In this document: positions 6,783 through 14,655 of the stretch, in pieces
Numbering within the stretch: position 1 is the first letter of the stretch
Layout of the letters: each line of letters starts with the position of its first letter
Source: Eggerthellaceae bacterium
GTDB lineage: Bacteria; Actinomycetota; Coriobacteriia; Coriobacteriales; Eggerthellaceae
Length of the DNA stretch: 43,893 nucleotides
Reading direction: 5' to 3'
Assembly: GCA_015062605.1 (NCBI GenBank)
Contig: SUUI01000015.1
Coordinates: 1-43,893, forward strand
Notes under the pieces: generated by a model
The model's database searches: none
Seen by the model: the letters and a program-made list of their open reading frames with translations, nothing else
Told to the model about the DNA's origin: nothing
Program-made: the position numbers and the translations under genes

Positions 6783-8369
6783 TTACTGTTCGCTATTGCC
6801 GAAGAACAGCTCATACCAACGGATGAACAGGTAGATCACCCACACGTGACGCCAGATGCGCGTCTTGCGGCGACCGAACCAAATCGGATGACTCACGCGC
6901 GGTTTCTCACCTAAGAACGCATCGAGCAAGGCGCCGATCTCATCGACATTGAAGAACTCGCGGGCGACATCGCTCTCGAATGCGCGACGAATCTCGGCCG
7001 CCACCTTCGGGTCGGCAAGCCATTTGCGCGCAGGCACCGGGAACCCGAGTTTCTTGCGATACGCAACTTCATGCGGAAGCACGCGCGATGCTGCAGCACG
7101 TAAGGCGAGCTTGTTCCCGCCATTCTCCCCCACCTTGAACTTGCTTGGCATACGGCGTGCGATATCGAAGATACGAAGGTCGCAGTACGGCATGCGGATA
7201 TCGAGCCCCGTACCGCGCACGATCTTGGTCGAGTTGAACAGAATGCTCGCCTCGAAATAGCTGCGCAAATCAGTGTAGAGCATCCACGCAACCGTATCGT
7301 ATTTGCGCCCACCCGCACCACGCTCGCGCATGAAATCGCCGGCTTTGCGATTCGCGTACCATTTCTTCAGGAAGCGCTTCTGCTCGAAGTCCGCCATGAT
7401 GTAGGTCGCCCCGAAATACACCGAGGAGTTCTTGTTGTAGCGCTTGGCATTGCGATAGATGCTGTAGCCGCCGAAGAACTCGTCGGCACCTTCGCCGGAC
7501 AGGCACAGCTTCGACTCCTGTGCGATTTTCTTGCATGCGCAGAACAGCGCAAGGCCAGCCACATCGGCGGAGGGCTGCTCGTAGGCGAAGAGGAAGTCAT
7601 CGATCGCGGCGAAGAACTCCTCAGGTGTGACCTTGACACCTTCGAATTCGCGCCCGAGCGCCTCCGCGGTCTTGCGCGCATCTTCCTCTTCGCTTGCCGA
7701 AGGGTCGTCGTAAGAGACGCAGTAGGCCTTCTTCGCACCGCTCTTCGCTAAGATGTACGACGAATCAACACCGCCTGAAAGGAAGCTATCAACCTCTTCC
7801 CCCTCATCGATGATCGTATCTATGCTCGCATCGAACGCCGCATCGAGTTCGTCCGCCCACTCTTCCAAGGTCTTTGACTCGTCAGGCTCGAAGGAAAGCT
7901 CCCAATACCGACCGAGCACAAGCCCGCCTGAACCGAATGTCAAATAACCGCCCGGCTCGAGTTTGTATACGCCCTTGAACAGGGTCTCCTCGCCGGGAAC
8001 GTAGTTGAAGCCCAAATAGAACTGAATGAGCTCGCGATTGAGCTCGCGTCGGAATCCAGGCTGATCGAACAGGTCCTTTATCTGCGTGGCTACGAGCAGA
8101 CGACCGTCGATGGTCTTGTAGTAGAACAAGAGCTCCGCACCCAAAGGATCGCGTGTGCAGAACGTCTCGTAAGTTTCAGGGTTGTATAGCACGATGGCGA
8201 ACTGCCCATTGAGGTGGTTGCCCAACGAAGTGCCCCATTCATCCCATGCAGCAACAACCAATCGCTCCTCACGCTCACGACGCGATAAGCCATCAATCGA
8301 TACGCCCAGCTCTTCGGCGAGTTCCTCATGATTATGGATCAGCCCTTCGTAGGCTCTCAGCTCTACCAT
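6783..8369 (-). CDS. Asparagine-synthetase-like amidotransferase lacking the glutaminase N-terminus
   Basis: Homologous to AsnB, which makes asparagine from aspartate, ATP and glutamine. The synthetase domain is intact: the PP-loop SFLSGGVDSS (SGGVDS at 198-203) for ATP activation, CLSGEGADEFFGGY, and a C-terminal YRKKLGFPVPARKW segment. The N-terminal glutaminase domain is short. It begins at YEGLIHNHEELAEEL, which matches the NGEIYNHxxLxxE region about 75 residues into normal AsnB. The catalytic N-terminal Cys, the RGPD motif and the HxRL motif are therefore absent. Only about 120 bp separate this start from the next gene, so no lost N-terminus is encoded there. It may use free ammonia or another amine, or make a different amide. 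The start at 8369 has AAGGGTG upstream; a longer form from 8441 has no better signal. Confidence 0.8.
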   Translation of the reverse strand: MVELRAYEGLIHNHEELAEELGVSIDGLSRREREERLVVAAWDEWGTSLGNHLNGQFAIVLYNPETYETFCTRDPLGAELLFYYKTIDGRLLVATQIKDLFDQPGFRRELNRELIQFYLGFNYVPGEETLFKGVYKLEPGGYLTFGSGGLVLGRYWELSFEPDESKTLEEWADELDAAFDASIDTIIDEGEEVDSFLSGGVDSSYILAKSGAKKAYCVSYDDPSASEEEDARKTAEALGREFEGVKVTPEEFFAAIDDFLFAYEQPSADVAGLALFCACKKIAQESKLCLSGEGADEFFGGYSIYRNAKRYNKNSSVYFGATYIMADFEQKRFLKKWYANRKAGDFMRERGAGGRKYDTVAWMLYTDLRSYFEASILFNSTKIVRGTGLDIRMPYCDLRIFDIARRMPSKFKVGENGGNKLALRAAASRVLPHEVAYRKKLGFPVPARKWLADPKVAAEIRRAFESDVAREFFNVDEIGALLDAFLGEKPRVSHPIWFGRRKTRIWRHVWVIYLFIRWYELFFGNSEQ

Positions 8370-8491
8370 TCGCGCACCCTTCGTGTTACATGCATTTTGC
8401 ATGGAGGCGTCAGTTTCCAAGGGGTAAATATAGCACGGCACAAGCGCGATGCGGAGAAGTTCACCAGACCTACCGAAACGCCCCTCCTATG

Positions 8492-9001
8492 CTAGAGGCT
8501 TTTCAGTTCGAATGCGCCGTCCTGATAAACCGCATAGCCATGGATGCCATCCTTCGGCAGGCTCACACTCCCTGGATTCACGAAGCGGTGCCCGTCTTTC
8601 ACCTCGTTTACTTGCACATGCGTGTGCCCCGAAACGAAGCAGGCGTCCTTCGACATCGGCGGAAGATGGTCGGAATCGAAAAGGTGACCGTGCGTGCAAA
8701 ACAGCTCCTGGTCTCCATCGAAAACCACTGCGTAATCGGCCATGCACGGAAAGTCAAGCATCACTTGGTCGACTTCGGCCTCGCAGTTGCCACGCACCGC
8801 GATGATACGGTCGGCATACTTGTTGAGCATGCGCGCGACCTCACGAGGGTCATGTCCTTCAGGAAGCGGATTTCGGGGGCCATGGTACAGAAGATCGCCG
8901 AGCAGGATGACCTTGTCGGGAGCCTCGCTCTCAATCTGCTCCACCAGTCGCGCACACCAAAACGCAGAGCCATGGATGTCGGAGGCTACAAGGTACTTCA
9001 T
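8492..9001 (-). CDS. yfcE: YfcE/MJ0936-type metallophosphoesterase
   Basis: A 169-residue calcineurin-like phosphodiesterase acting in the cytoplasm on phosphodiester substrates that are not fixed by sequence. The metal ligands are all visible: DIHG near the N-terminus, LGDLLYHGPRNPLPEGHDP, RGNCE (the GNxx motif), the His in FCTHGH and the paired His in SGHTH, then NPGSVSLPK. The length and the LLYHGPRNP loop agree with YfcE. The start at 9001 has a good SD (GAGAGGAGA). It is 122 bp upstream of the asparagine-synthetase-like gene on the same strand; no functional link is evident. Confidence 0.92.
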   Translation of the reverse strand: MKYLVASDIHGSAFWCARLVEQIESEAPDKVILLGDLLYHGPRNPLPEGHDPREVARMLNKYADRIIAVRGNCEAEVDQVMLDFPCMADYAVVFDGDQELFCTHGHLFDSDHLPPMSKDACFVSGHTHVQVNEVKDGHRFVNPGSVSLPKDGIHGYAVYQDGAFELKSL

Positions 9002-9158
9002 AGGTATCGATCTCCTCTCGCGCTATCAACGAAACCGCGCGTCAGAACCTTTTCGTCGCACGCAATCGTACCACGTGAGTGCGACACTTGCTCTATACTG
9101 TCGGTATGCACATGAAAGAATCCGCGCGTATTTGCGCATCGCCTCAAAGGAGTCGAGC

Positions 9159-9920
9159 ATGCTCATCGACGAGAAAGCCCGCGAAACCTTCGCGAAACTG
9201 GAATTGGAATTCTCACCTGTCGCATTGAAGTACTATTACGCCCCTCCGAAAGGAGTCGAGAGATTCGAGGGCACGGGAGCGTTCTGCGAGCTGGTGCATG
9301 CTGCCTCAAGCGGAGATGGCGCATTCTACATCGACAAAGATAACGAGACGTGCTTCGGCAAGGTAGCACTTGGAATGGTGCCTGATAACGGCCTCGCTGC
9401 GAGCGGGCTGATCGGCCCCGATATCGACATGTACGCTACACAGGCGCCGAATGCCCGTTTGCATGACCTTTTGCCCACGTTAACGCTCGGTGCGCACAAC
9501 GTCGTCGTCATGGCGCCTATCAAAGCATGCGACTTCGACCCGGATATCCTCGTAGTCGTCGCCCCCACCGAGAAAGCCGAGATAATCCTGCGTGCAACAA
9601 GCTGGGTGTCGGGAGACCCATGGGAGTCGAAGTCGACGCCTGTCATGAGCTGCGGCTGGATGTACGCGCATCCCTACGTCACTGGCAAGGTGAATTACTG
9701 CATCACCGGCATGCATCATGGGCTGAAACGCCGTAATCTGTACCCGGCAGGCATGCATCTTATCGCCATCCCGTTTGCGAAGCTCCCCGAAACCATCTAC
9801 TCGCTGGAGAATATGAATTGGACGCCGCTCTACTTCCGCCAGGATACAGAAGAGGGTCGCGAAGAATTGGCTGCCGCCCAAGCGCGATGGGCCGAAGCGG
9901 GCACGAGAATTGGCGGTTAG
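9159..9920 (+). CDS. DUF169 family protein
   Basis: A 253-residue soluble protein of the DUF169 (COG2043) family, common in anaerobes and of unknown function. Family features include an N-terminal LELEFSPVALKYYYAPP segment, the region FCELVHAASSGDGAFYIDKDNETCFGK with a conserved Cys pair, GLIGPDIDMYATQAP, and SCGWMYAHPYVTGKVNYCITGMHHGLKRR near the C-terminus. Several Cys residues (including FCE, TCFG, SCG and YCI) could bind metal or be redox active, but this is inference. The start at 9159 follows AAAGGAG (9147-9153). A TATACT lies at 9094-9099. The next gene follows after 88 bp with its own possible -10 element. Confidence 0.82.
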   Translation: MLIDEKARETFAKLELEFSPVALKYYYAPPKGVERFEGTGAFCELVHAASSGDGAFYIDKDNETCFGKVALGMVPDNGLAASGLIGPDIDMYATQAPNARLHDLLPTLTLGAHNVVVMAPIKACDFDPDILVVVAPTEKAEIILRATSWVSGDPWESKSTPVMSCGWMYAHPYVTGKVNYCITGMHHGLKRRNLYPAGMHLIAIPFAKLPETIYSLENMNWTPLYFRQDTEEGREELAAAQARWAEAGTRIGG

Positions 9921-10008
9921 CACTCAAACGATTTGCAAAAGCATTTCGTTTATACTGAATCGTGAGCATGGAACCGAAGCCGTATCAGTTTGAGCAAAGG
10001 AGCATACG

Positions 10009-10971
10009 ATGACCGATGTCGCAATCATCCCCATCAACTTCCCTTCCCATGATGCCAAAAGCACGTGCAAGGGACAGATTTGGCAAGCCGCGGACTTGGA
10101 CGGAAAACCACGCGGTATCATCCAATTCGTGCATGGCATGGCAGAGCACATCACACGCTATGACGACCTCGCACGTTTCTTCGTCGACCACGGATTCATC
10201 GCATGCGGCATCGATCATATCGGCCATGGCGACACAGCTGCGACGAAGGCTGACTGGGGCGTCATGCCAATCGAGGGCGGTTCGCAGGTGCTTGTCGATG
10301 ATGCCCATGAACTGCGTCTCGCCATTCAGCAAAGCTATGGCGAGGATGTCCCATATTTCATGTATGGACATAGCATGGGAAGCTTCGTTACGCGCCTGTA
10401 CATCAGCCAACATGGCGCGGGTTTAAGCGGAGCGATTCTTTCGGGCACGGGGCATAATCCCGTCGCCGTCTGCAAGGCTGGTCTCATCCTCGCCCGTCGC
10501 ATCGCGAAGAGCAAGGGCATTCGCTACCAGAGCAAGACCTTGCACAACTTGGCTGATGGCGCCTACTCTGGCGCTATCAAGGACGCACGCACCAAGTTCG
10601 ATTGGCTCAGCCATGACGATGCGGTCGTCGACACCTATATTGCTGATGAGGCAAGCGGCTTTCCCTTTAAGGCAGGCGGGTATGCAACCTTGATGGAGCT
10701 TTGCGAAAAAATCGCGCATCAGAGCTGCGCTGACAAAGTCCCACGCGACCTCCCCGTCTTATTCATTGCAGGCAACGAAGACCCCGTCGGCAACAACGGC
10801 AAGGGCGTCACGGCCGTCTACGACATGTTCCGTAAGGCGAATATCAACGATGTCACGCTCACGCTCTACGATGGCATGCGCCATGAAGTGCATAACGAAA
10901 TCGACCATGAGAAGGTCTACAACGACGTCCTGCGATGGATCGAAGACCGCATGGCGAGCCCTGCTGAGTGA
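10009..10971 (+). CDS. Alpha/beta hydrolase, monoacylglycerol lipase/lysophospholipase type
   Basis: A 320-residue serine hydrolase of the PldB/monoglyceride lipase group. The oxyanion segment is QFVHGMAEHITRYDDLARF, followed by GIDHIGHGDTA. The nucleophile elbow is GHSMGSF, the acid is in AGNEDPVG and the catalytic His in GMRHEVHNE near the C-terminus. These are the full catalytic triad. No signal peptide is seen, so it acts in the cytoplasm. The SD AAAGGAG is well placed before 10009. Glycerol kinase starts 54 bp downstream on the same strand, which suggests that glycerol released from glycerides is phosphorylated directly. Substrate identity remains inference. Confidence 0.85.
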   Translation: MTDVAIIPINFPSHDAKSTCKGQIWQAADLDGKPRGIIQFVHGMAEHITRYDDLARFFVDHGFIACGIDHIGHGDTAATKADWGVMPIEGGSQVLVDDAHELRLAIQQSYGEDVPYFMYGHSMGSFVTRLYISQHGAGLSGAILSGTGHNPVAVCKAGLILARRIAKSKGIRYQSKTLHNLADGAYSGAIKDARTKFDWLSHDDAVVDTYIADEASGFPFKAGGYATLMELCEKIAHQSCADKVPRDLPVLFIAGNEDPVGNNGKGVTAVYDMFRKANINDVTLTLYDGMRHEVHNEIDHEKVYNDVLRWIEDRMASPAE

Positions 10972-11025
10972 TTCCACGCGAATTCGGGAAGCATATAGAG
11001 TATTGAAGTAGAAAGCGAGAACAGA

Positions 11026-12531
11026 GTGAATCCGACAGAAGCTGGTCTTAAGGAAACGTATCTCATCGCTATCGACCAGGGCACCACATCATCACGCGCT
11101 CTGCTTGTCGATGAGAAGGGAAACACGGTCAGATCGTTCCAAGAGGAATTCCCCCAGATTTATCCTAAGCCAGGCTGGGTCGAACATGACCCAATGCAGA
11201 TTTGGCAATCTGTGAAGCATACGCTCGAACAACTGGCATGCGCACGCGAGCTTTCCGCTGAAAACGTCGCAGCCATCGGCATCACTAACCAGCGCGAAAC
11301 GACCATGATCTGGGACCGTGAAACCGGCGAGCCGATCGCCAACGCCATCGTATGGCAATGCCGGCGTACCGCGGAAATGGTAAATGAGATCTGCGGGGAG
11401 AAAGAGATTGCCTCGCGCATCAAGAAGAAGACGGGCCTTCTTCCCGATGCTTACTTCTCTGCCAGCAAAATCAAATGGATACTTGATAATACACCGGGCG
11501 CATGGGAGAAAGCGCGCGCTGGCGAGCTTGCATTCGGCACGGTCGATACATGGATTCTATGGAACCTCACCGGAGGCGCCGTCCATGCGACGGACTACAC
11601 CAACGCATCGCGCACGATGCTTTTCAACATCCACACACTTGAGTGGGATGAGTGGCTGCTTGACCTGTTCGGCATTCCCTCCTCAATGCTACCCTCCGTG
11701 CATCCAAGTGCATTTGATTACGGATACGTCGCTTGCGGCCCGCTTGAGGGAACGCCTATCGCAAGCCTTGTCGGCGATCAGCAGGCAGCGCTCTTCGGCC
11801 AATGCTGTTTCGAAGCAGGTCAAGCAAAGGCAACATATGGAACTGGTTGCTTCTTGCTCGTGAATACAGGCGAGTCCGCATGCGAGAGCACGCACGGTTT
11901 GCTTACCACCGTCGCCGCAAGCGCCCCTGGTGATAAAGTCACCTATGCGCTTGAAGGCAGCGTACTGAATTGCGGCACGCTCATCAAATGGCTTCGCGAT
12001 AACCTCGGCATCATAACCGATGCTGCTGAAACCGAAGCGATGGCGAAGAGCGTGGATGATGCCGCAGGCGTATATATCGTTCCCGCTTTCACGGGACTCG
12101 GTGCACCGTATTGGAACCCCGATGCGCGCGGCGCCATCCTCGGCATCACCCGCGGCGTGAACAGGGCACATATCTGCCGTGCGGCGCTCGAGGCGATCGC
12201 TTACCAGAATTATGACCTCGTCAAGGCAATGGAAGCCGATTCCTGCCAGGCTATTCGCCTCATCAACGTTGACGGTGGTGTTAGCAACAACGGTTTCTGC
12301 ATGCAGTTCCAAGCCGATATCCTCGAAACGACGCTGCTTCGTCCAGCAAGCGTCGAAACCACGGCTCTCGGCGCGGCATTCCTCGCAGGCCTAAAGACCA
12401 ACTACTATGCGAGTACGGATTACCTCCTCGGATTGCGCGGGAACGACGAGGTGTTCCAGCCTCAAATGGATGATGAAACGCGCGAAGCGGTGCTTGCCGG
12501 ATGGCAGGCTGCCGTCAAACGCGTCATGTAG
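11026..12531 (+). CDS. glpK: Glycerol kinase
   Basis: Phosphorylates glycerol to glycerol-3-phosphate, the entry step of glycerol use. The 501-residue protein is full length for the FGGY family. It has the N-terminal phosphate-binding IAIDQGTTSSRALL, TNQRETTMIWDRETGEPIANAIVWQCRRT, GTVDTWILWNLTGG, and the C-terminal GLGAPYWNPDARGAILGITRG and INVDGGVSNN. The start is taken as GTG at 11026 with a weak GA-rich SD; no ATG lies in frame near the conserved N-terminus. It probably forms an operon with the lipase upstream. No glpF or glycerol-3-phosphate dehydrogenase gene is in the window. A strong inverted repeat follows. Confidence 0.97.
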   Translation: MNPTEAGLKETYLIAIDQGTTSSRALLVDEKGNTVRSFQEEFPQIYPKPGWVEHDPMQIWQSVKHTLEQLACARELSAENVAAIGITNQRETTMIWDRETGEPIANAIVWQCRRTAEMVNEICGEKEIASRIKKKTGLLPDAYFSASKIKWILDNTPGAWEKARAGELAFGTVDTWILWNLTGGAVHATDYTNASRTMLFNIHTLEWDEWLLDLFGIPSSMLPSVHPSAFDYGYVACGPLEGTPIASLVGDQQAALFGQCCFEAGQAKATYGTGCFLLVNTGESACESTHGLLTTVAASAPGDKVTYALEGSVLNCGTLIKWLRDNLGIITDAAETEAMAKSVDDAAGVYIVPAFTGLGAPYWNPDARGAILGITRGVNRAHICRAALEAIAYQNYDLVKAMEADSCQAIRLINVDGGVSNNGFCMQFQADILETTLLRPASVETTALGAAFLAGLKTNYYASTDYLLGLRGNDEVFQPQMDDETREAVLAGWQAAVKRVM

Positions 12532-12560
12532 TATATTGACGTCCGTTCACTTAATACAGC

Positions 12561-12599
12561 GATAAGGGGAGCTGACCTGATTGGTCAGCTCCCCTTATC
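12561..12599. terminator. 17-bp perfect inverted repeat between convergent glpK and GNAT genes
   Basis: GATAAGGGGAGCTGACC (12561-12577) pairs perfectly with 12583-12599 around a TGATT loop. It is followed on the plus strand by only TTT, so it lacks a long U-tract. Its position between converging stops fits a bidirectional terminator. Confidence 0.8.
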
Positions 12600-12630
12600 T
12601 TTAAGATAATCCATTAAGCAAATATGCCCG

Positions 12631-13098
12631 TCATGCGTCCTCAACGTAGCGGATGACGTTTTCCTCGTTGAGGCGGAACTCATAGGAATTGTAATCTGGG
12701 CGCCGCGTCCAACCAATGTGCTCCCAGAAAGCGTTGCCGCCCTCGTTCGAGCTGAACGCGACTAATGTCACCTTGCTCACGTGCTCTTCGGCTAACGCTC
12801 GAAGCGATGCACGTACCATGTCTCTGCCGATGCCATGCTTGCGGTATTCAGGACTCACGCATACATGATAGAAACTCCCCTGACGGCCATCGTGACCACA
12901 CAGGATAGAACCGATGATCTCGCTATCGATTACGGCAACGACGCTTGAATTCGGATTGCGCGCCAAAAACCGAGCGATGCCCTCACGCGAGTCATCGACG
13001 CTTCTCAACGCAAATCCGCTGATGCGTTCCCAAAGCGCATACACTTGGTCGTAATCATCGATGGTCATCGGCCGTATGGTGATATCAGATTGCGTCAT
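12631..13098 (-). CDS. GNAT family N-acetyltransferase
   Basis: A 155-residue acetyl-CoA-dependent acyltransferase. The GNAT fold is visible: DITIRPMTIDDYDQVYALWE at the N-terminus, the strand SSVVAVIDSEIIGSILCG, and the acetyl-CoA pyrophosphate loop in VSPEYRKHGIGRDMVRASL (the RxxGxG/A motif as RKHGIGRDM). The C-terminal part NEGGNAFWEHIGWTRR is typical. The substrate cannot be told. The start at 13098 has AGGAG at the right distance; an in-frame extension to 13155 lacks an SD. Confidence 0.85.
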   Translation of the reverse strand: MTQSDITIRPMTIDDYDQVYALWERISGFALRSVDDSREGIARFLARNPNSSVVAVIDSEIIGSILCGHDGRQGSFYHVCVSPEYRKHGIGRDMVRASLRALAEEHVSKVTLVAFSSNEGGNAFWEHIGWTRRPDYNSYEFRLNEENVIRYVEDA

Positions 13099-13215
13099 AT
13101 AAGCTCCTGAAATGCATCGAGGGACATCACGAAGGACGCCCCTCGATTCTAGCATGCATGGATGTTCAAATGCGCCAATACCGAGTTAGTCATCGGCGCA
13201 TCGATTGAACGGCGA

Positions 13216-13587
13216 TTAAGCCTCGACTTCGACGATCGGCGCCTCGGGAGCATTCTTGCCAATGCTCGCGATGCCGTTCAGGCAGCTCTTCTTGGCCTTA
13301 TAGCCCTCACCCGTCGCGATGATTTCGCCGTTGCTTGCCTTCAGGCGGAAACGGAACTCGCCAGCCTTGTCGACATACACTTCGTACTTCGGATGCTTGA
13401 CCTTCTCGAAGCCTTCCTGGGTCTGATCCTCGATCGCGACGGCGCAGTTCTTGCGAACGCTCTCGATGCCCTTAAGGCAGCTCCTCTTGGTCGTGTAGGT
13501 CTCGCTCGTGGCGATGATCTCGCCGTTTCCAGCCTTCAGGTTGAACCGGAAGCCGCTCTTCGTCTGCTTAACCTCGAACTTGCCCAT
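13216..13587 (-). CDS. YegP-like protein with two DUF1508 repeats
   Basis: A 123-residue soluble protein made of two tandem repeats of the DUF1508/YegP domain. Each copy has the pattern FRFNLKAGNGEIIATSETY (residues about 13-31) or FRFRLKASNGEIIATGEGY, followed by a KxSCLxGIxSxxKN helix. YegP family proteins are widespread; their function is not established. The start at 13587 is preceded by AAAGGGG. A plausible promoter lies about 90 bp upstream. Confidence 0.9.
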   Translation of the reverse strand: MGKFEVKQTKSGFRFNLKAGNGEIIATSETYTTKRSCLKGIESVRKNCAVAIEDQTQEGFEKVKHPKYEVYVDKAGEFRFRLKASNGEIIATGEGYKAKKSCLNGIASIGKNAPEAPIVEVEA

Positions 13588-13680
13588 TACGTGCCCCTTT
13601 CATTTTCCCGAGTACGCGCGCCGTCAGCTGGTATGACTTTGCGAGTACAATCTGTCGACTACGACTTTAACCTTGTTTTG

Positions 13681-13709
13681 ATTATACCCCCATTTGAGTC
13701 CATTGACAG
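13681..13709 (-). promoter_or_regulatory. Putative promoter of the YegP-like gene
   Basis: On the minus strand, CTGTCA (13709-13704) and a perfect TATAAT (13686-13681) are separated by 17 bp. Transcription would start near 13674, giving a leader of about 87 nt. Confidence 0.55.
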
Positions 13710-13809
13710 TAGAAATGCGCATGGGTTTTCCCTCATTTTCTTCTGCTTTCCTTCATTTTCAGTTATCGAAAAACCAGCATCTGGAATACATGCCACATCG
13801 CAGGTACGC

Positions 13810-13815
13810 TATACT
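13810..13815 (+). promoter_or_regulatory. Putative -10 element of the ZTP-riboswitch transcript
   Basis: TATACT lies about 17 bp before the first aptamer stem, which is the right place for a transcript starting near 13821. No good -35 is visible. Confidence 0.45.
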
Positions 13816-13831
13816 GGATTAAAAGGAAAAA

Positions 13832-13903
13832 CCCGCGGCAACTGACGGATTTGTGGAGCACCACAAGGGAGCCGCGGGAAGAGAACGCCGACCGTCTGGG
13901 CAA
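13832..13903 (+). promoter_or_regulatory. ZTP riboswitch (pfl motif)
   Basis: Senses ZTP/ZMP (AICAR nucleotides), which build up when 10-formyl-tetrahydrofolate is short. The outer stem is CCCGCGGC (13832-13839) with GCCGCGGG (13871-13878). Inside it lies the conserved AACTGACGGA. An inner hairpin TTGTGG-AGCA-CCACAA (13851-13866) is followed by the conserved AGGGAGC. The 3' subdomain GCCGACCGTCTGGGCA (13887-13902) carries the signature CTGGGC. A pseudoknot can form between ACGG (13845-13848) and CCGT (13892-13895). All of these are hallmarks of the pfl motif. The two genes downstream make IMP from AICAR nucleotide, which is the expected regulon. Confidence 0.95.
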
Positions 13904-13937
13904 ATCGTTTGAATGCGATTTGCCCTGCTTTGTTTTT
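13898..13937 (+). terminator. Intrinsic terminator forming the expression platform of the ZTP riboswitch
   Basis: GGGCAAATCG (13898-13907) pairs with CGATTTGCCC (13916-13925), followed by a T-rich tract ending TTTTT (13933-13937). The left arm reuses the GGGC of the aptamer's CTGGGC. Ligand binding should therefore block this hairpin and let transcription continue, making it an ON switch. Confidence 0.88.
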
Positions 13938-13976
13938 GGCGCGCATTCCAACCTTCTTCGAGCGAAAGGAGCACGT

Positions 13977-14627
13977 ATGCTAGACCTCATCGAACTCTTG
14001 AAAGGAAACCCGTATCCAGGACGCGGCATCGTAGTCGGAGCGGATTGTGTGTATTACTTCATCATGGGACGCAGCATCAATAGCAGAAACCGCATCTTCG
14101 TCGAAACGGAAGATGGCATCCGCACTGAAGCGCACGACCCCTCGCAGATGGTCGATCCGAGCCTTATCATCTACCATCCGGTTCGCAAAGTTGGTGACGA
14201 CCTCATCGTCACCAACGGTGACCAAACCGACACCATCGCCAACATGGGCGACTTCCGGAAGGCGTGCATGGCACGCGAATATGAGCCGGATGCGCCAAAT
14301 TACACGCCGCGTATCAGCGCCATCATCCATGCGGATAAAAGCTTTGAGATCAGCATCTTGAAGCACGCGGAAGACGTTGCCGATGGCGCCGATCGCTGCC
14401 TGCGTGAATTCTTCGCATACGAAGGATGCGATCAGGGAGTCGGTTATTTCATCAGCACATATCAAGGCGATGGCAATCCCCTGCCGTCCTTTGCGGGTGA
14501 GCCAATTCGCGTGAGCATGCCCGATCCCGATGCTGTATGGGACGCGCTCAATGCTGATAACAAGGTTTCCCTGTACACTAATGTCGGCGGCGAGGTACGG
14601 CTATTCAACAAGAATCTTGGCGACTAA
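13977..14627 (+). CDS. purO: IMP cyclohydrolase, PurO type
   Basis: Closes the ring of FAICAR to give IMP, the last step of de novo purine synthesis. The 216-residue protein matches the archaeal-type IMP cyclohydrolase family (PF07826) in NPYPGRGIVVG, YYFIMGRSINSRNRIF, DPSLIIYHPVR and the ITNGDQTDTI-like VTNGDQTDTIANM. It is unrelated to the MGS-like cyclohydrolase domain of bifunctional PurH. The start at 13977 follows AAAGGAG; an open frame continuing 5' from 13851 overlaps the riboswitch and is not coding. It is the first gene after a ZTP riboswitch and is followed after 28 bp by the AICAR transformylase gene, so the two form an operon. Confidence 0.9.
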   Translation: MLDLIELLKGNPYPGRGIVVGADCVYYFIMGRSINSRNRIFVETEDGIRTEAHDPSQMVDPSLIIYHPVRKVGDDLIVTNGDQTDTIANMGDFRKACMAREYEPDAPNYTPRISAIIHADKSFEISILKHAEDVADGADRCLREFFAYEGCDQGVGYFISTYQGDGNPLPSFAGEPIRVSMPDPDAVWDALNADNKVSLYTNVGGEVRLFNKNLGD

Positions 14628-14655
14628 ACAAAAGCCGCTAACGAAAGGAATGACC

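Noticed and set aside
6623-6826. 67-codon plus-strand open frame between the DUF4230 and asparagine-synthetase-like genes
   Set aside because: It overlaps the end of the asparagine-synthetase-like gene, has no SD and crosses the repeat region.
13851-13976. Upstream in-frame extension of the PurO gene from a TTG codon
   Set aside because: It overlaps the inner hairpin and 3' half of the ZTP aptamer and the terminator; the ATG at 13977 has a good SD.
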